From the NCBI GenBank assembly GCA_965660635.1, contig CBFIAS010000030.1:1-25448 (forward strand): a stretch of 25,448 nucleotides of DNA, in the 5' to 3' direction. Positions 17,385 to 25,448 of the stretch are shown here, one piece after another; positions within the stretch are counted from its first letter, which is position 1; each line of letters begins with the position of its first letter. The stretch comes from UBA7374 sp965660635 (lineage in GTDB: Bacteria; Verrucomicrobiota; Verrucomicrobiia; Opitutales; Coraliomargaritaceae). A model generated the notes under the pieces. It ran no database searches. It saw only the letters and a list, made by a program, of their open reading frames with translations, and was not told where the DNA came from. The translations under genes and the position numbers were made by a program.

Positions 17385-18005
17385 TCAGGAGACTGGTTCG
17401 GGGCGAATAATAGGCAATATCCTTTTGTACAGGGCGGCCACGGATTCGGCCTCGGCCTGCTCATCCGTGGCGACGATCCAGTCCGCATCGCCCTTTGAGG
17501 GCTCCTCGAAGGACGAATCCTTGCCGGTGAAGTGCTTGACCCCACCGCTCGCGGCCTTGGCGTAGAGGCCCTTGACATCCCGGGCCGCGCAGGTCTCGAA
17601 GGTTGCCTTGACGTATACTGGCGTCATGTCGGCAGGCCCGACGATCCCGGCCGCGTCGGCTCGCAGGCTACGCAACGGTGTGATGAAAGAGGTGAAGACA
17701 ACCATGCCGCTGTCGAGGAACAACCGGGCCACCTCGGCGATCCGGCGGATGTTCTCCCGGCGGTCCTCGTCGGAAAACCCGAGATCACTGTTCAGGCCGC
17801 TGCGGATGTTGTCGCCGTCCAGGATCTTTGCCTGGAAGCCATCTTCGGCCAGCTTGCGCTCCAGGGCGTTGGCCAAGGTGCTTTTGCCCGAGCCGGACAA
17901 GCCGTACATCCAGAACACATGCCCGCGCTGCCCGAGCCGGGCCTCCTTGGCCCCGCGCCCGAGCATGCGGTGAAATTCAGTATGGATATTTTCCGGTGCA
18001 GACAT
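17385..18005 (-). CDS. cysC: Adenylylsulfate (APS) kinase
   Basis: A 206-residue kinase that phosphorylates APS to PAPS, the active sulfate used either for reduction or by sulfotransferases. The P-loop is GLSGSGKST (35-43), followed by the family motifs LDGDNIRSGLNSDLGFS, EDRRENIRRIAEVA, FTSFITPLRS (where the family often has FISP), and KGLYAKAASGGVKHFTGKDS. Length is normal for a stand-alone enzyme. The ATG at 18005 fits the family N-terminus. It is the first gene of the cysC-cysD-cysN group. Just upstream lies the terminator of the preceding gene (18038-18060), so its promoter must sit within about 35 bp of the start or overlap the terminator; no good match was seen. PAPS reductase and sulfite reductase genes are not in the window. 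Confidence 0.96.
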   Translation of the reverse strand: MSAPENIHTEFHRMLGRGAKEARLGQRGHVFWMYGLSGSGKSTLANALERKLAEDGFQAKILDGDNIRSGLNSDLGFSDEDRRENIRRIAEVARLFLDSGMVVFTSFITPLRSLRADAAGIVGPADMTPVYVKATFETCAARDVKGLYAKAASGGVKHFTGKDSSFEEPSKGDADWIVATDEQAEAESVAALYKRILPIIRPEPVS

Positions 18006-18037
18006 GACCCGATGGTCTTTGAAATAATCGCCAATTT

Positions 18038-18060
18038 GAAAAAAACAGTGACGACTGTTT
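18038..18060 (-). terminator. Intrinsic terminator after the TIGR03790-type gene
   Basis: On the - strand a hairpin with arms AAACAGT and ACTGTTT around a CGTC loop (18060-18043) runs directly into four more T. It lies 30 bp after the stop at 18090, in the right orientation for that gene and just before cysC. Confidence 0.75.
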
Positions 18061-18066
18061 ATTTTC

Positions 18067-18087
18067 AGGTTCTTGAGTCAAGAACCT
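18067..18087. repeat. Perfect 10-bp inverted repeat next to the terminator
   Basis: Arms aggttcttga and tcaagaacct flank a single central base. It begins 2 bp after the stop codon of the upstream - strand gene and precedes the T-tailed hairpin. It has no T-run of its own. It could be an extra mRNA 3'-end hairpin or a protein-binding site for cysC control. Confidence 0.55.
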
Positions 18088-18089
18088 AA

Positions 18090-19829
18090 TTAACCTTTTT
18101 GGGCTGGTTTCGGCTGTGGCGTTGGGGGCTGCTTGAGTTGCAGGGCCTTGGAGGACCATTTCGCGCCAGTCATGGTCTCTCCGGCCGCGGCGGCAACCTC
18201 GGAACCATCGGTCAGCAGGGCGATTTGAAGATTCTTGGACAGCGCCGGATCGGCCAGCAGCTTCTCGTAGAGGTCAAAGGCCAGCTGGCTCTCGCCGTTC
18301 TGATGAAGCAGGTCGGCCATCTTCTTCACCAGGATGCGCTCCTCTTTGGAGAANNNNNNNTCGAAGGCCAGCTGGCTCTCGCCGTTCTGATGAAGCAGGT
18401 CGGCCATCTTCTTCACCAGGATGCGCTCCTCTTTGGAGAAGAAACGGAGGAAGCGAATGAACTTGAGCGCCTCAACGGCTTTTTCCGGATTGCCCGCAGC
18501 GACGTGCAGGCTGGCCAGCTTATAGGCCAGCGGCAGGGACGGCGCTTTAAGAAAGCGATTCCGGGCATATTGCAGGGCCGCACCCCGGCCATCCGCCTTC
18601 TCCAGGCGGTTGATCTGCCGCAGATGCGCATAGGGTGCCAGCACGCCCTCCGGGTCTGCCTCCAACTGCTTTTCGAGACTCACCGCGAAAGGCCGGAAGA
18701 GCGGGTCGCCCACAGCAATGCCCATCCAACTGGCCACCGGATAGGAATAAGCGGCGGCCTCCCCGAAGCTTCCGCCGGAGAGCAAGTGCTCGAGCAGTAA
18801 CTGCGGCCGGTGGGTAAATTCCAGGTAGGGCTCGAAAACATTGCCGATGGTCATGCAGTAGCCCTGCGCCACGAGGGGGCCGACCCAGGCCTTGGAGCGA
18901 GAACGCACGGTCGTAGCGGAGAAGCTGTGCAGGTGGAAGGCGAGCGCCCCGGGCGGCACTTCCCAGCGGGCTTCCGCCCAGGGCCCGTAGGCCTTGTTGC
19001 GGTACCAGCCCATGTAGATGGCCGGGGCGTCAAGACGGTCCCGGTGATCCATGCCGCGACGGGATGTCTCCACATCCATGTCAAAGAAANNNNNNNNNNN
19101 NNNNNNNNNNNNNNNNNNNNNNNNNNNNNNNNNNNNNNNNNNNGGTCCCCCGATATCAAAGTAGGCACGCCCGCGCAAGCCGCTCTGCTCCGCCTCGATG
19201 CTGCGGTCAATCAACTTCTTGACCGCCCCGGCCGACGGGCCGTCGAGACGACAGACCCGGATGTAGCCGCCCGCATCCTGCGTGGAGATGAGTTTTTTTT
19301 CAAAATACGGGTTCCGCACGAGTGAGGCCAGGGGCAACGGCTCGGGAATGGCCATTACCGCCAGCTCGCTGTCTACCGATCCGCGGTTGACCTGGAGGAT
19401 GGCTGACTGCTCCGCCACGCCCGGCTCCAGCAGTTCCGGATCGTTGTTGATGCGCAGGGGCACGCCGTAAGTGGTCACGAGGTAGGCGATATCGTGCAGG
19501 CAGATCGACATGCGGCGGCGCCCCACATGATCCGGGCGGTGGCTCCGCACTCCCTTGACCCAGCCCTTGTCTTTTAGCACGGCAAGCAGCGGGTTGTAGA
19601 TGGAATCCACATACTGACGCACGGAGACCGTCTCTTCCACCGGCATGGGCAGTGAAATGATGTTCTCCTCCGGGATCGCTCTCCTGGAGACGTAGTGCCG
19701 GGCGACCTCCATCGATTCCGGCACGTTCGAGTTGACCAACACAACAACCCGGCCGGCCTCGCTGGCTGCTGTTACGGGAACACCGGCAAAAAGGCAGGCG
19801 AGAAAGGAGATGAACCATCCGTATCGCAT
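18090..19829 (-). CDS. Exported TIGR03790-type protein of unknown function, containing two assembly gaps
   Basis: The frame begins with a signal peptide (MRYGWFISFLACLFAGVPVT, then ASEA) and continues with VVVLVNSNVPESMEVARHYV, the pattern of the TIGR03790 family (VVVLYNxNxPxSxxxAxYY). Later parts agree: AYLVTTYGVPLRIN, FHLHSFSATTVRS, GYCMTIGNVFEPYLEFTHRP and ASWMGIAVGDPLFRPF. The C-terminal third has helical-repeat character (AAGNPEKAVEALKFI) suggestive of TPR-like helices. The function of the family is unknown; it is probably secreted or periplasmic. Two N runs interrupt it: 54 N at 19090-19143, and 7 N at 18354-18360 flanked by an 80-bp duplication that is almost certainly an uncollapsed contig overlap. 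Both keep the frame, so the gene is likely intact; the real length is about 29 codons shorter than written. The ATG at 19829 has a GAGGGG element seven bases upstream. Confidence 0.82.
   Translation of the reverse strand: MRYGWFISFLACLFAGVPVTAASEAGRVVVLVNSNVPESMEVARHYVSRRAIPEENIISLPMPVEETVSVRQYVDSIYNPLLAVLKDKGWVKGVRSHRPDHVGRRRMSICLHDIAYLVTTYGVPLRINNDPELLEPGVAEQSAILQVNRGSVDSELAVMAIPEPLPLASLVRNPYFEKKLISTQDAGGYIRVCRLDGPSAGAVKKLIDRSIEAEQSGLRGRAYFDIGGXXXXXXXXXXXXXXXXXXXFFDMDVETSRRGMDHRDRLDAPAIYMGWYRNKAYGPWAEARWEVPPGALAFHLHSFSATTVRSRSKAWVGPLVAQGYCMTIGNVFEPYLEFTHRPQLLLEHLLSGGSFGEAAAYSYPVASWMGIAVGDPLFRPFAVSLEKQLEADPEGVLAPYAHLRQINRLEKADGRGAALQYARNRFLKAPSLPLAYKLASLHVAAGNPEKAVEALKFIRFLRFFSKEERILVKKMADLLHQNGESQLAFXXXFSKEERILVKKMADLLHQNGESQLAFDLYEKLLADPALSKNLQIALLTDGSEVAAAAGETMTGAKWSSKALQLKQPPTPQPKPAQKG
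18274..18440. other. Assembly artefact: 80-bp contig overlap duplicated across a 7-N gap
   Basis: Positions 18274-18353 and 18361-18440 are the same 80 bases with one mismatch (18276 a, 18363 g), separated by exactly seven N. Collapsing 87 bp removes 29 codons and leaves a smooth reading frame, so this is a scaffolding overlap and not a biological repeat. Confidence 0.93.
19090..19143. other. Sequence gap of 54 N
   Basis: Unknown bases inside the TIGR03790-type gene. The length is a multiple of three and the frame is open on both sides (YFDIGG after, FFDMDV before on the + coordinate axis), but the true gap size is not known. Confidence 0.95.
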
Positions 19830-19884
19830 AACGTGCCCCTCTGGGTTTTTTCAGCTTTTTAAGAGTGGAAGCAAACTGGCGGGC

Positions 19885-20517
19885 CTATTCTTCCGAATCG
19901 GCGTCGTCGCCCTCGTCCGCGTCCATCGCATCGCCAGCCTGATTGTACTTGAGCACCCGCTTGCCCTCTGGCACTGGCGAGAGGATCAAGGTGACCTGCC
20001 GGCCGACATGCCGGGCCTGGCCGTCCGGAGAGGAGACACCCGACAGCTCGTCCCGGGCCTGGTTGATGCGCTCCACACCGAGTTCCGGATGCTCGTTCTC
20101 GCGGCCACGGAACTGCAGCGAGAGCTTCACCTTGTTGCCGTTGAAGAGGAAGCCCTCGGCCCGGCGCAGCTTGGTCTCAAAGTCGTGCGAGTCGATCCCG
20201 ATGCGCAGTTTAACTTCCTTCAGCTTGGTCGTGGTCGTCTTGCTGTCCTTCTGCTTCTTGCTCTCCTCGTAGAGAAACTTGCCGAAATCGAGGATGCGAC
20301 AGACCGGCGGCTTGGCTCCGGGCGAGATCTCGATCAAGTCGAGCCCCACCTTCTGGGCCAGTTGCAGCGCCTTTCTCGGCGGCATCACCCCAAGATTTGT
20401 GCCTTCCGGCCCGATTACACGCACCTCCGGCGCGCGAATACGGTCATTGCGTCTCAGGCCCTTCGGGCCACGGTTGCGGTTCGGATAGCGACCGCGCGAG
20501 TTCGGATATCTTGCCAT
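19885..20517 (-). CDS. infC: Translation initiation factor IF-3
   Basis: A 210-residue IF-3, which binds the 30S subunit, keeps it apart from 50S and checks the initiator tRNA and start codon. Family signatures: RRNDRIRAPEVRVIGPEG (22-39), then NLGVM, KALQLAQKVGLDLIEISPGA, PPVCRILDFGKFLYE and, after the linker helix, KEVKLRIGIDSHDFETKLRR and GNKVKLSLQFRGRE. It is longer than the usual ~175 residues because of a basic N-terminal extension rich in Arg, Asn and Tyr and an acidic C-terminal tail (DADEGDDADSEE). The start is an ordinary ATG, with TGA two codons upstream in frame, not the rare AUU used by E. coli. The usual followers rpmI and rplT are absent; a TIGR03790-type gene comes next instead. 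Confidence 0.96.
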   Translation of the reverse strand: MARYPNSRGRYPNRNRGPKGLRRNDRIRAPEVRVIGPEGTNLGVMPPRKALQLAQKVGLDLIEISPGAKPPVCRILDFGKFLYEESKKQKDSKTTTTKLKEVKLRIGIDSHDFETKLRRAEGFLFNGNKVKLSLQFRGRENEHPELGVERINQARDELSGVSSPDGQARHVGRQVTLILSPVPEGKRVLKYNQAGDAMDADEGDDADSEE

Positions 20518-20691
20518 TAATCAGTATCGGTGCCTTCGGCGCGTCCGGCGCCTGATAATAGAGAGTGCGAAGGACATGCACCACAGCCTCCACATGAACC
20601 CCGGACACGGGCAAACGCCGACTGGCTAGCTGCCAATCTTAAGCGCTGCATACTCTGATTGCGTGTAGGGACATCATAACAATGAAACACC

Positions 20692-20719
20692 AACATAAAA
20701 GAGGCAGCTACCATTTCAA
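20692..20719 (-). promoter_or_regulatory. Possible promoter upstream of infC
   Basis: On the - strand TTGAAA (20719-20714) and TATGTT (20697-20692) are separated by 16 bp, a fair sigma-70-like match. It would leave a leader of about 170 bases, which contains a GC hairpin at 20538-20552 (arms ggcgc / gcgcc) close to the infC start. Confidence 0.35.
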
Positions 20720-20840
20720 CCCTTTTCTCCCAATGCCTTGCCAACAGCCCAGCGCGTCCACCAATGAAAGCCCTTCGACAGGCTCAGGGCATTGGCTCCT
20801 CCGCTAGGCGGACTCGAGCCTTCGGCCTCGCACAAAGCAC

Positions 20841-20865
20841 GCCCCATCTCCGCTTCGCTCCGTCG
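20841..20865. repeat. 25-bp direct repeat, copy 1 (copy 2 at 21021-21045)
   Basis: The 25 bases starting gccccatctccgcttcgctc recur exactly at 21021-21045. Each copy contains GCTTCGC, a C-GAA-G mini-hairpin on the other strand. Confidence 0.85.
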
Positions 20866-20910
20866 TTCCGAGGGCTGTGCCCGACATGACCGGGCCGAAG
20901 GAACCGGACC

Positions 20911-20983
20911 ACTTCGTTCTCATCCCTCACACGCTCCGCGTGTTGTTAGTTCGACTGCGTCGAATGGCGGAGAGGGAGGGATT
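20911..20983. repeat. 73-bp direct repeat, copy 1, with a 19-bp tRNA-Ser 3' fragment
   Basis: Identical to 21047-21119, offset 136 bp. It holds the two hairpins at 20929-20943 and 20950-20964 and, at 20965-20983, the 19 bases equivalent to the CCA end, acceptor 3' strand and part of the T-arm of the tRNA-Ser gene. Confidence 0.9.
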
Positions 20984-21046
20984 GGTGGCTGCGCCATCGC
21001 TGCGCGATCATCCTGCGGATGCCCCATCTCCGCTTCGCTCCGTCGA

Positions 21047-21191
<145 letters not shown>

Positions 21192-21304
21192 AAGGAAGCT
21201 GTTGAACCAATCAATGAGTTGGCACAGGTCAACTGAAAAGCATTACCGGCACCTTACCAAAATGATCTTTATTCGGAAGAATTCCCCGGTATTTCTCTAC
21301 AGCG

Positions 21305-24103
21305 ATGAAGAACGTCCGTTATCTGGATCAGCCAATGCCGCTCGCCCGGCAGGTCGCGGATGCCCTGCGGGAAAAAATCCAGGAGCCGGGATCTGACCCC
21401 CAAAGCGTCCTTGTCCTCACGCCGACGGCGGGCGCGGCGCGGCGCATCGAGCAGGTGCTCCTGGAAAACGGAGCGGAGCCTCCCCGCTTTGCCCGCCCCA
21501 TGCAAGCGCTGCTGCCTGACCTGCCCGGCCTGGCCAGCCGCAGCGAACGGGAAGCTGCCTGGGCTGCCGTACTCCAATCCTCCGGAGTTGGTCTCCTCAA
21601 GCCCCTCTTCGATCAAAACTTCCCCGAATCGACCCACCAAAGGCTCAAAGCCGCCGACATCCTCTGCAGCCTCTGCGACCAACTCGCGGAAGCCGGGCAA
21701 AGCCTGGCTGATATTCCATGCACCCACCCCGCCTTCGACGACTCCGCCCGCTGGCGGGCACTCGAACGCCTCTATCAACTCTATCTCGATAAACTGGCCG
21801 GCTGGAAGCTGGTCGACCCCAACGAGGCGCGCCTCGCCCAAATCAAGCAGCCGGATCCAGCGGTCCAGCACCTCGTTATTGCCGGCATCCCGGACCTGCC
21901 CCTCGCCGTGGAACGCCTGGCCAAACAACTCCTGCAACGCGGAGCTTCCGTTGAAATCCTGATCTGGCAACCGCCAGGCACAGACGGCCCGTTCGACGAC
22001 TGGGGCCGCCCCGACCCCTCTGCCTGGACGGACCGGCCCATCCCAGTGGACCCGGATCAAATCCAAATCGCCGCTGAATCCGGAGACGAGGCCAAACGCG
22101 CCAGCGAGATTGCCCTCCGGGAGTCACCTGAAAACAACAGCGCGATTGTCCTGGCCGATCCAAAGCTGGCCAACGCCTTCAAGACGGAACTCTGGATCCG
22201 CCGCGCAAAAGCCTATGATCCCGAAGGCGACAGCCTGCTCCAGACCGGGGCCGCCGTCATCGCGATCGAGTGGGAAGCCTTCCGCAAAAGCCACGACCTG
22301 CGCACCCTCCGCCGCCTGCTCGAACTGCCCGCCTTCGCCGGTTGCATGCAACCAGAAAACCCGCTCACCCAGTCGGAGGCCCTCGCCGCCTGCGACTACC
22401 TCCTCGCCGGAACCATCTCCGCAACCCTGGAGCAAGGGCAAGCTGCAGCCGCCGTGCCCTTGCCGCAGGACGCCCCCGGCAAGGCCCGCCAGGCACGGGC
22501 AAGAGCGCGACGACTGCTCGCCACCGTCCGATCCCGCCTGCAGTTGAGCAGCCTCGAACTCCTCCGCCAAGTCTCTACCAAGAACCCGGCAGAGGAGAAC
22601 GAAGCCACCCGCCGCGTCCTCGAACTGGGCGAAACCCTCGCGCAATCCCCCGCATTTCATAAATGGCCCGACGGCTTCACCCCCGTCTTTGGCCGCGCTC
22701 TCCGGCTGGAGCGCCTGCAAAGACCCGCCGCCCCCGGCGAAGTCGTGCTCAACGGCTGGCTCGAAGCCCCCTGGCTGGAGTCCCCCGCACTCGCCCTCTG
22801 CGGACTCGTCGAAGGCCGCCTGCCCGGCAGCATCGACGGACATCCCTTCCTGCCCGATTCTGTCCGCGCCAGTCTCGGCCTGCCCGACAACGCCGCTCGA
22901 CTGGCCCGCGACGCCTACCTCCTCGATTGCCTCCTCCGCTCGCGTCCAGCCAGCCAGGTGAGCTGCAGCTTCAGCAAGTTCGACGCGGAGGGAAACCCCA
23001 ACCGCCCATCGCGCCTCCTTCTGCGCTGCAATTCCGGAGAACTGCCCCGGCGCGTCCTTCAGGTCACCGCTCAAACCGCCACTGCCAGGATCCGCCCCCG
23101 CCGCCGCACGCAGTGGCGCTGGCAACTGCCCGGGGCAAGTCTACCCGTCCTCGAAAAGATCAGCCCCACCCAGTTCAAAGACTACCTCGCCTGCCCCTTC
23201 CGGTTCTGCCTCAAACACGTCCTCCGGCTGGACGCCTTCACCCCTGCCGCCCGTGAAATGGACGCCGCCGCCTTCGGCACACTCTTGCACAAGGCACTGG
23301 AATCCTTTGGCAAGGCAGCCATCGAGCGCGGCGAAGCCATGCTGGGGATGACTGCGGACGAGATCCGGACGCTCGTGCTGCCGGCTTACGAGGAGGCCGC
23401 CGGGGAGCACTTTGGCCCCAGCCCCGCCCCCGCCGTGCAGGTGCAAATGGCCAACGCGCGGACGCGGCTGGTCGCCTTCGCCCGGGTGCAGGCAGAAGCG
23501 TTTGCCGACGGCTGGCAAATCATCGACGCCGAGCGCAAACTCCCGGCAGACGCGGACGATGCGCTCCGCATTGGGCCACTCCCCCTCTCCGGAGTGATCG
23601 ACCGCATCGACCGCCATGCCGGAAGCGGAGCCTTGCGCGTGATGGACTACAAGACCTTCAGCACAGCCGCCGAACCCGCAGCGAAACACCTCGGTGCCGC
23701 CTCCGCTGGATGGCTGCCCGAAGCGGAAATCCGGCTCACGGGCAGCAACCGCGAATCGGCCAAGGCCTGGATCGACCTTCAACTCCCCCTCTACCGCCGC
23801 ATCCTCGAGCATTGGCACGGCAAAAGCCCCGCTACCGCCTACTTCGTCCTGCCCTCCGATCCCTACGAGACCGCCATACGTGATTTCCACCAACTCGACG
23901 ACGGCGCCAACCCGCATGCCTACCCCGCCGCCCTGCAATGCGCCGAAGCCGTGGCCCGGAATATTGCCAACGGTGTCTTCTGGCCCCCCAGGCCGTTCCG
24001 CGGCAGTTGGGACGATCCCTGCGCACCGCTCTTTGTCAACGGCACGCCGGAGGACAGCATCCACCCCGGCACCATTGAGCAATTGAAAGGAACCCCGTGT
24101 TGA
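21305..24103 (+). CDS. addB: AddB-like inactivated-helicase/PD-(D/E)XK nuclease subunit
   Basis: A 932-residue protein of the AddB/RexB-like type, the partner of an AddA helicase-nuclease in double-strand break repair. The N-terminus lacks a Walker A; where it would lie the sequence reads VLVLTPTAGAARRIE, as in AddB-like proteins with a dead helicase fold. The C-terminal RecB-type nuclease is complete: H662 in GTLLHKALESF, D766 in GVIDRIDRH, D781 and K783 in MDYKT, and Q826...Y830 in QLPLY. C630 and C635 (YLACPFRFC) resemble the AddB iron-sulfur region, but only one further candidate (DDPCAPLF, near the C-terminus) is seen, so a four-cysteine cluster is doubtful. The ATG at 21305 has no clear ribosome binding site. 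The addA-like gene overlaps its end by 7 bp. Confidence 0.82.
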   Translation: MKNVRYLDQPMPLARQVADALREKIQEPGSDPQSVLVLTPTAGAARRIEQVLLENGAEPPRFARPMQALLPDLPGLASRSEREAAWAAVLQSSGVGLLKPLFDQNFPESTHQRLKAADILCSLCDQLAEAGQSLADIPCTHPAFDDSARWRALERLYQLYLDKLAGWKLVDPNEARLAQIKQPDPAVQHLVIAGIPDLPLAVERLAKQLLQRGASVEILIWQPPGTDGPFDDWGRPDPSAWTDRPIPVDPDQIQIAAESGDEAKRASEIALRESPENNSAIVLADPKLANAFKTELWIRRAKAYDPEGDSLLQTGAAVIAIEWEAFRKSHDLRTLRRLLELPAFAGCMQPENPLTQSEALAACDYLLAGTISATLEQGQAAAAVPLPQDAPGKARQARARARRLLATVRSRLQLSSLELLRQVSTKNPAEENEATRRVLELGETLAQSPAFHKWPDGFTPVFGRALRLERLQRPAAPGEVVLNGWLEAPWLESPALALCGLVEGRLPGSIDGHPFLPDSVRASLGLPDNAARLARDAYLLDCLLRSRPASQVSCSFSKFDAEGNPNRPSRLLLRCNSGELPRRVLQVTAQTATARIRPRRRTQWRWQLPGASLPVLEKISPTQFKDYLACPFRFCLKHVLRLDAFTPAAREMDAAAFGTLLHKALESFGKAAIERGEAMLGMTADEIRTLVLPAYEEAAGEHFGPSPAPAVQVQMANARTRLVAFARVQAEAFADGWQIIDAERKLPADADDALRIGPLPLSGVIDRIDRHAGSGALRVMDYKTFSTAAEPAAKHLGAASAGWLPEAEIRLTGSNRESAKAWIDLQLPLYRRILEHWHGKSPATAYFVLPSDPYETAIRDFHQLDDGANPHAYPAALQCAEAVARNIANGVFWPPRPFRGSWDDPCAPLFVNGTPEDSIHPGTIEQLKGTPC

Positions 24104-25448
24104 ACCAGCCGCAAAGCATCGCCAATGAAATGCTCCTGGCCAATGCCGGCAGCGGCAAAACCTATGCCCTGACCTCCCGCATCATCCGGCTCCTGCTCCT
24201 TGGCGTCGAGGCCGACCGGATCGCCGCCCTCACCTTCACCCGCAAGTCCGCCGGCGAATTTCTTGACCAGCTATTGGAGCGAATCGCAGAAGCAGCGGAG
24301 GATCCGGATGAACTCGCAAAACTGGCCGAAGACACCGGAGTGGAAACGCTTTCCGCCTCCGGTTGCCGTGACTTGCTGGCGCACATCATCCGTCACTTCG
24401 GACGACTCGGCCTCGGCACAATCGATAGCTTCTTCGCCCGCATGGCCCGCCAATTCCCACTCGAGACCGGCCTGCCCGAGGACTTCGCCATCGCCGACGG
24501 AGCCGCCCTTGAATCCGCCCGCGAACGCGCCCTCGCCGCCTGTTTCTCCGCTGGCACGGGCAATGACGACGCCCTCCAGTCCATGATCGACCAATTCCGG
24601 CAGATCACCCGGAGAAACGGCGAACGCAACGTCTTCCAGACCCTGCTCTCCCAGATCGGCAAGCTCCATGAACGCTGCCTCGAAACGCCGGAGGGAATCC
24701 GTTGGGGCGACGCCGGAGCCATCTGGGGATCGCAGGGCACGCCTTTCGACTCGGCCGGCGATGTCACTCCGGCATTGGCAAACTTCCGCCGCGTGGCGCG
24801 GGAGACCAATCCCGGCCTGTCGCCCGAGGCGGTTGAGCAACTCGAGTGCGAGCTGGCCGCAGTCGGGAGTTTTGAACCGGGCCGCCCATGGAGCCGGGAG
24901 ATCAAGGAATTTGTTAAAAAGCGCTTGGTCAACGAGCCGAAGAGAGGCAACCTGCAATTCACCAGAAAAAAGACCGGCTGGGTGGAATTAAATGAGTCCG
25001 TGCGTGCAGCCCGGGCGGACTTGCTCGGCGCGCTCCTCAAGGACGAGTTCCGTTCCCTGCTCGAACGCTCCCGCGGAATCCATGATTTCATGACCGCCTA
25101 CGAGACGGTCTACAGCGAACAGGTGCGTGGAGCCGGGCTGGTCACCTTCAGCGACATCACGGAAATGCTGGCCAAGCGCGCCGCGGGAACGGGCGACTTC
25201 GCGGCCGCCGACGCCTGGCGCAACCGCGTGGCCTACCGGCTCGACCAGAAATTCGACCACTGGCTGCTCGACGAATTCCAGGACACCAGCCGGACGCAGT
25301 GGAGCATCCTCCGCACTTTCATAGAGGAAGTCCTGATGGACGACTCCGGCAGCCGCAGTTTCTTCTACGTGGGCGACACCAAGCAAGCCATCTACGGCTG
25401 GCGCGGGGGCGACTCCGACCTCTTCCACGAAATCTGCCAGGCCTATGA
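24097..25448 (+). CDS. addA: AddA-like UvrD/Rep-family helicase-nuclease (N-terminal part, cut by window edge)
   Basis: The first 450 residues of a superfamily 1A helicase. Walker A ANAGSGKT is at residues 15-22, motif Ia ALTFTRKSAGEF follows, then LGTIDSFFARMARQFPLETG, VTFSDITEML, Walker B LLDEFQDTS and motif III GDTKQAIYGWRGGD. These are the marks of the RecB/AddA branch, which unwinds and resects broken DNA ends with AddB; the C-terminal nuclease domain would lie beyond 25448. The start is GTG at 24097 (or TTG at 24100), preceded by AAGGA at 24087-24091. It overlaps the addB stop by 7 bp, so the two are translationally coupled. The frame is open to the end of the window. Confidence 0.88.
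   Translation, partial: MLNQPQSIANEMLLANAGSGKTYALTSRIIRLLLLGVEADRIAALTFTRKSAGEFLDQLLERIAEAAEDPDELAKLAEDTGVETLSASGCRDLLAHIIRHFGRLGLGTIDSFFARMARQFPLETGLPEDFAIADGAALESARERALAACFSAGTGNDDALQSMIDQFRQITRRNGERNVFQTLLSQIGKLHERCLETPEGIRWGDAGAIWGSQGTPFDSAGDVTPALANFRRVARETNPGLSPEAVEQLECELAAVGSFEPGRPWSREIKEFVKKRLVNEPKRGNLQFTRKKTGWVELNESVRAARADLLGALLKDEFRSLLERSRGIHDFMTAYETVYSEQVRGAGLVTFSDITEMLAKRAAGTGDFAAADAWRNRVAYRLDQKFDHWLLDEFQDTSRTQWSILRTFIEEVLMDDSGSRSFFYVGDTKQAIYGWRGGDSDLFHEICQAY

Noticed and set aside
20538..20552. GC hairpin in the infC leader as a ribosomal protein-type attenuator
   Set aside because: Stem of five with no T-run and no known leader motif; too little to call a regulatory element.
20517..20744. 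75-codon open frame upstream of and touching infC on the - strand
   Set aside because: No family motif, cysteine- and glycine-rich composition from the GC-rich leader, and no ribosome binding site; better read as the infC leader.

Overview
The window looks like a chromosomal segment of a GC-rich, Gram-negative, aerobic bacterium, most likely a Verrucomicrobiota of the Opitutales type. LpxB implies a lipid A outer membrane, and oxygen-dependent HemF and HemY imply aerobic heme synthesis. The lineage guess comes from memory of this gene mix (a TIGR03790-type protein, a PD-(D/E)XK/XPD fusion, the infC style) and is an inference.

Layout. Positions 1-242 hold the start of a UDP-glucuronate decarboxylase gene that leaves the window (- strand). 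Positions 344-6629 (+) carry a nuclease-XPD/DinG-type helicase fusion, an SBF-like transporter and a large SNF2 ATPase. Positions 6630-7896 form an AT-richer islet with a HigBA-type toxin-antitoxin pair, whose toxin is broken by an in-frame stop, and decayed transposase fragments. A two-CBS-domain gene (-) and an atypical SDR gene (-) follow. Positions 9641-12937 (+) are a compact heme cluster, hemF-hemE-hemY. It converges, with overlapping ends, on a long - strand group read as cysC, cysD, cysN, a Gfo/Idh/MocA oxidoreductase and lpxB (18005 down to 12914). Further right on the - strand are a TIGR03790-type exported protein that contains two assembly gaps, infC, and tRNA-Ser(GGA). The window ends with an addB-like/addA-like exonuclease pair (+), the second cut by the window edge.

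How the genes work together. HemF, HemE and HemY are three steps of the protoporphyrin branch. CysC, CysD and CysN make APS and PAPS. The Gfo/Idh gene abuts lpxB in the same frame, which suggests a role in lipid A sugar chemistry. The AddB/AddA pair and the nuclease-helicase fusion are separate DNA-processing machines.

The most unusual sequence is non-coding. Between infC and tRNA-Ser (about 20770-21100) lies a cluster of small hairpins. Read on the - strand, nearly all have the form C-GNA-G (loops GCA, GGA, GAA), the class known for very stable DNA mini-hairpins. A 73-bp unit there, containing the last 19 nt of the tRNA, is duplicated. No complete novel defence system is evident in this window.
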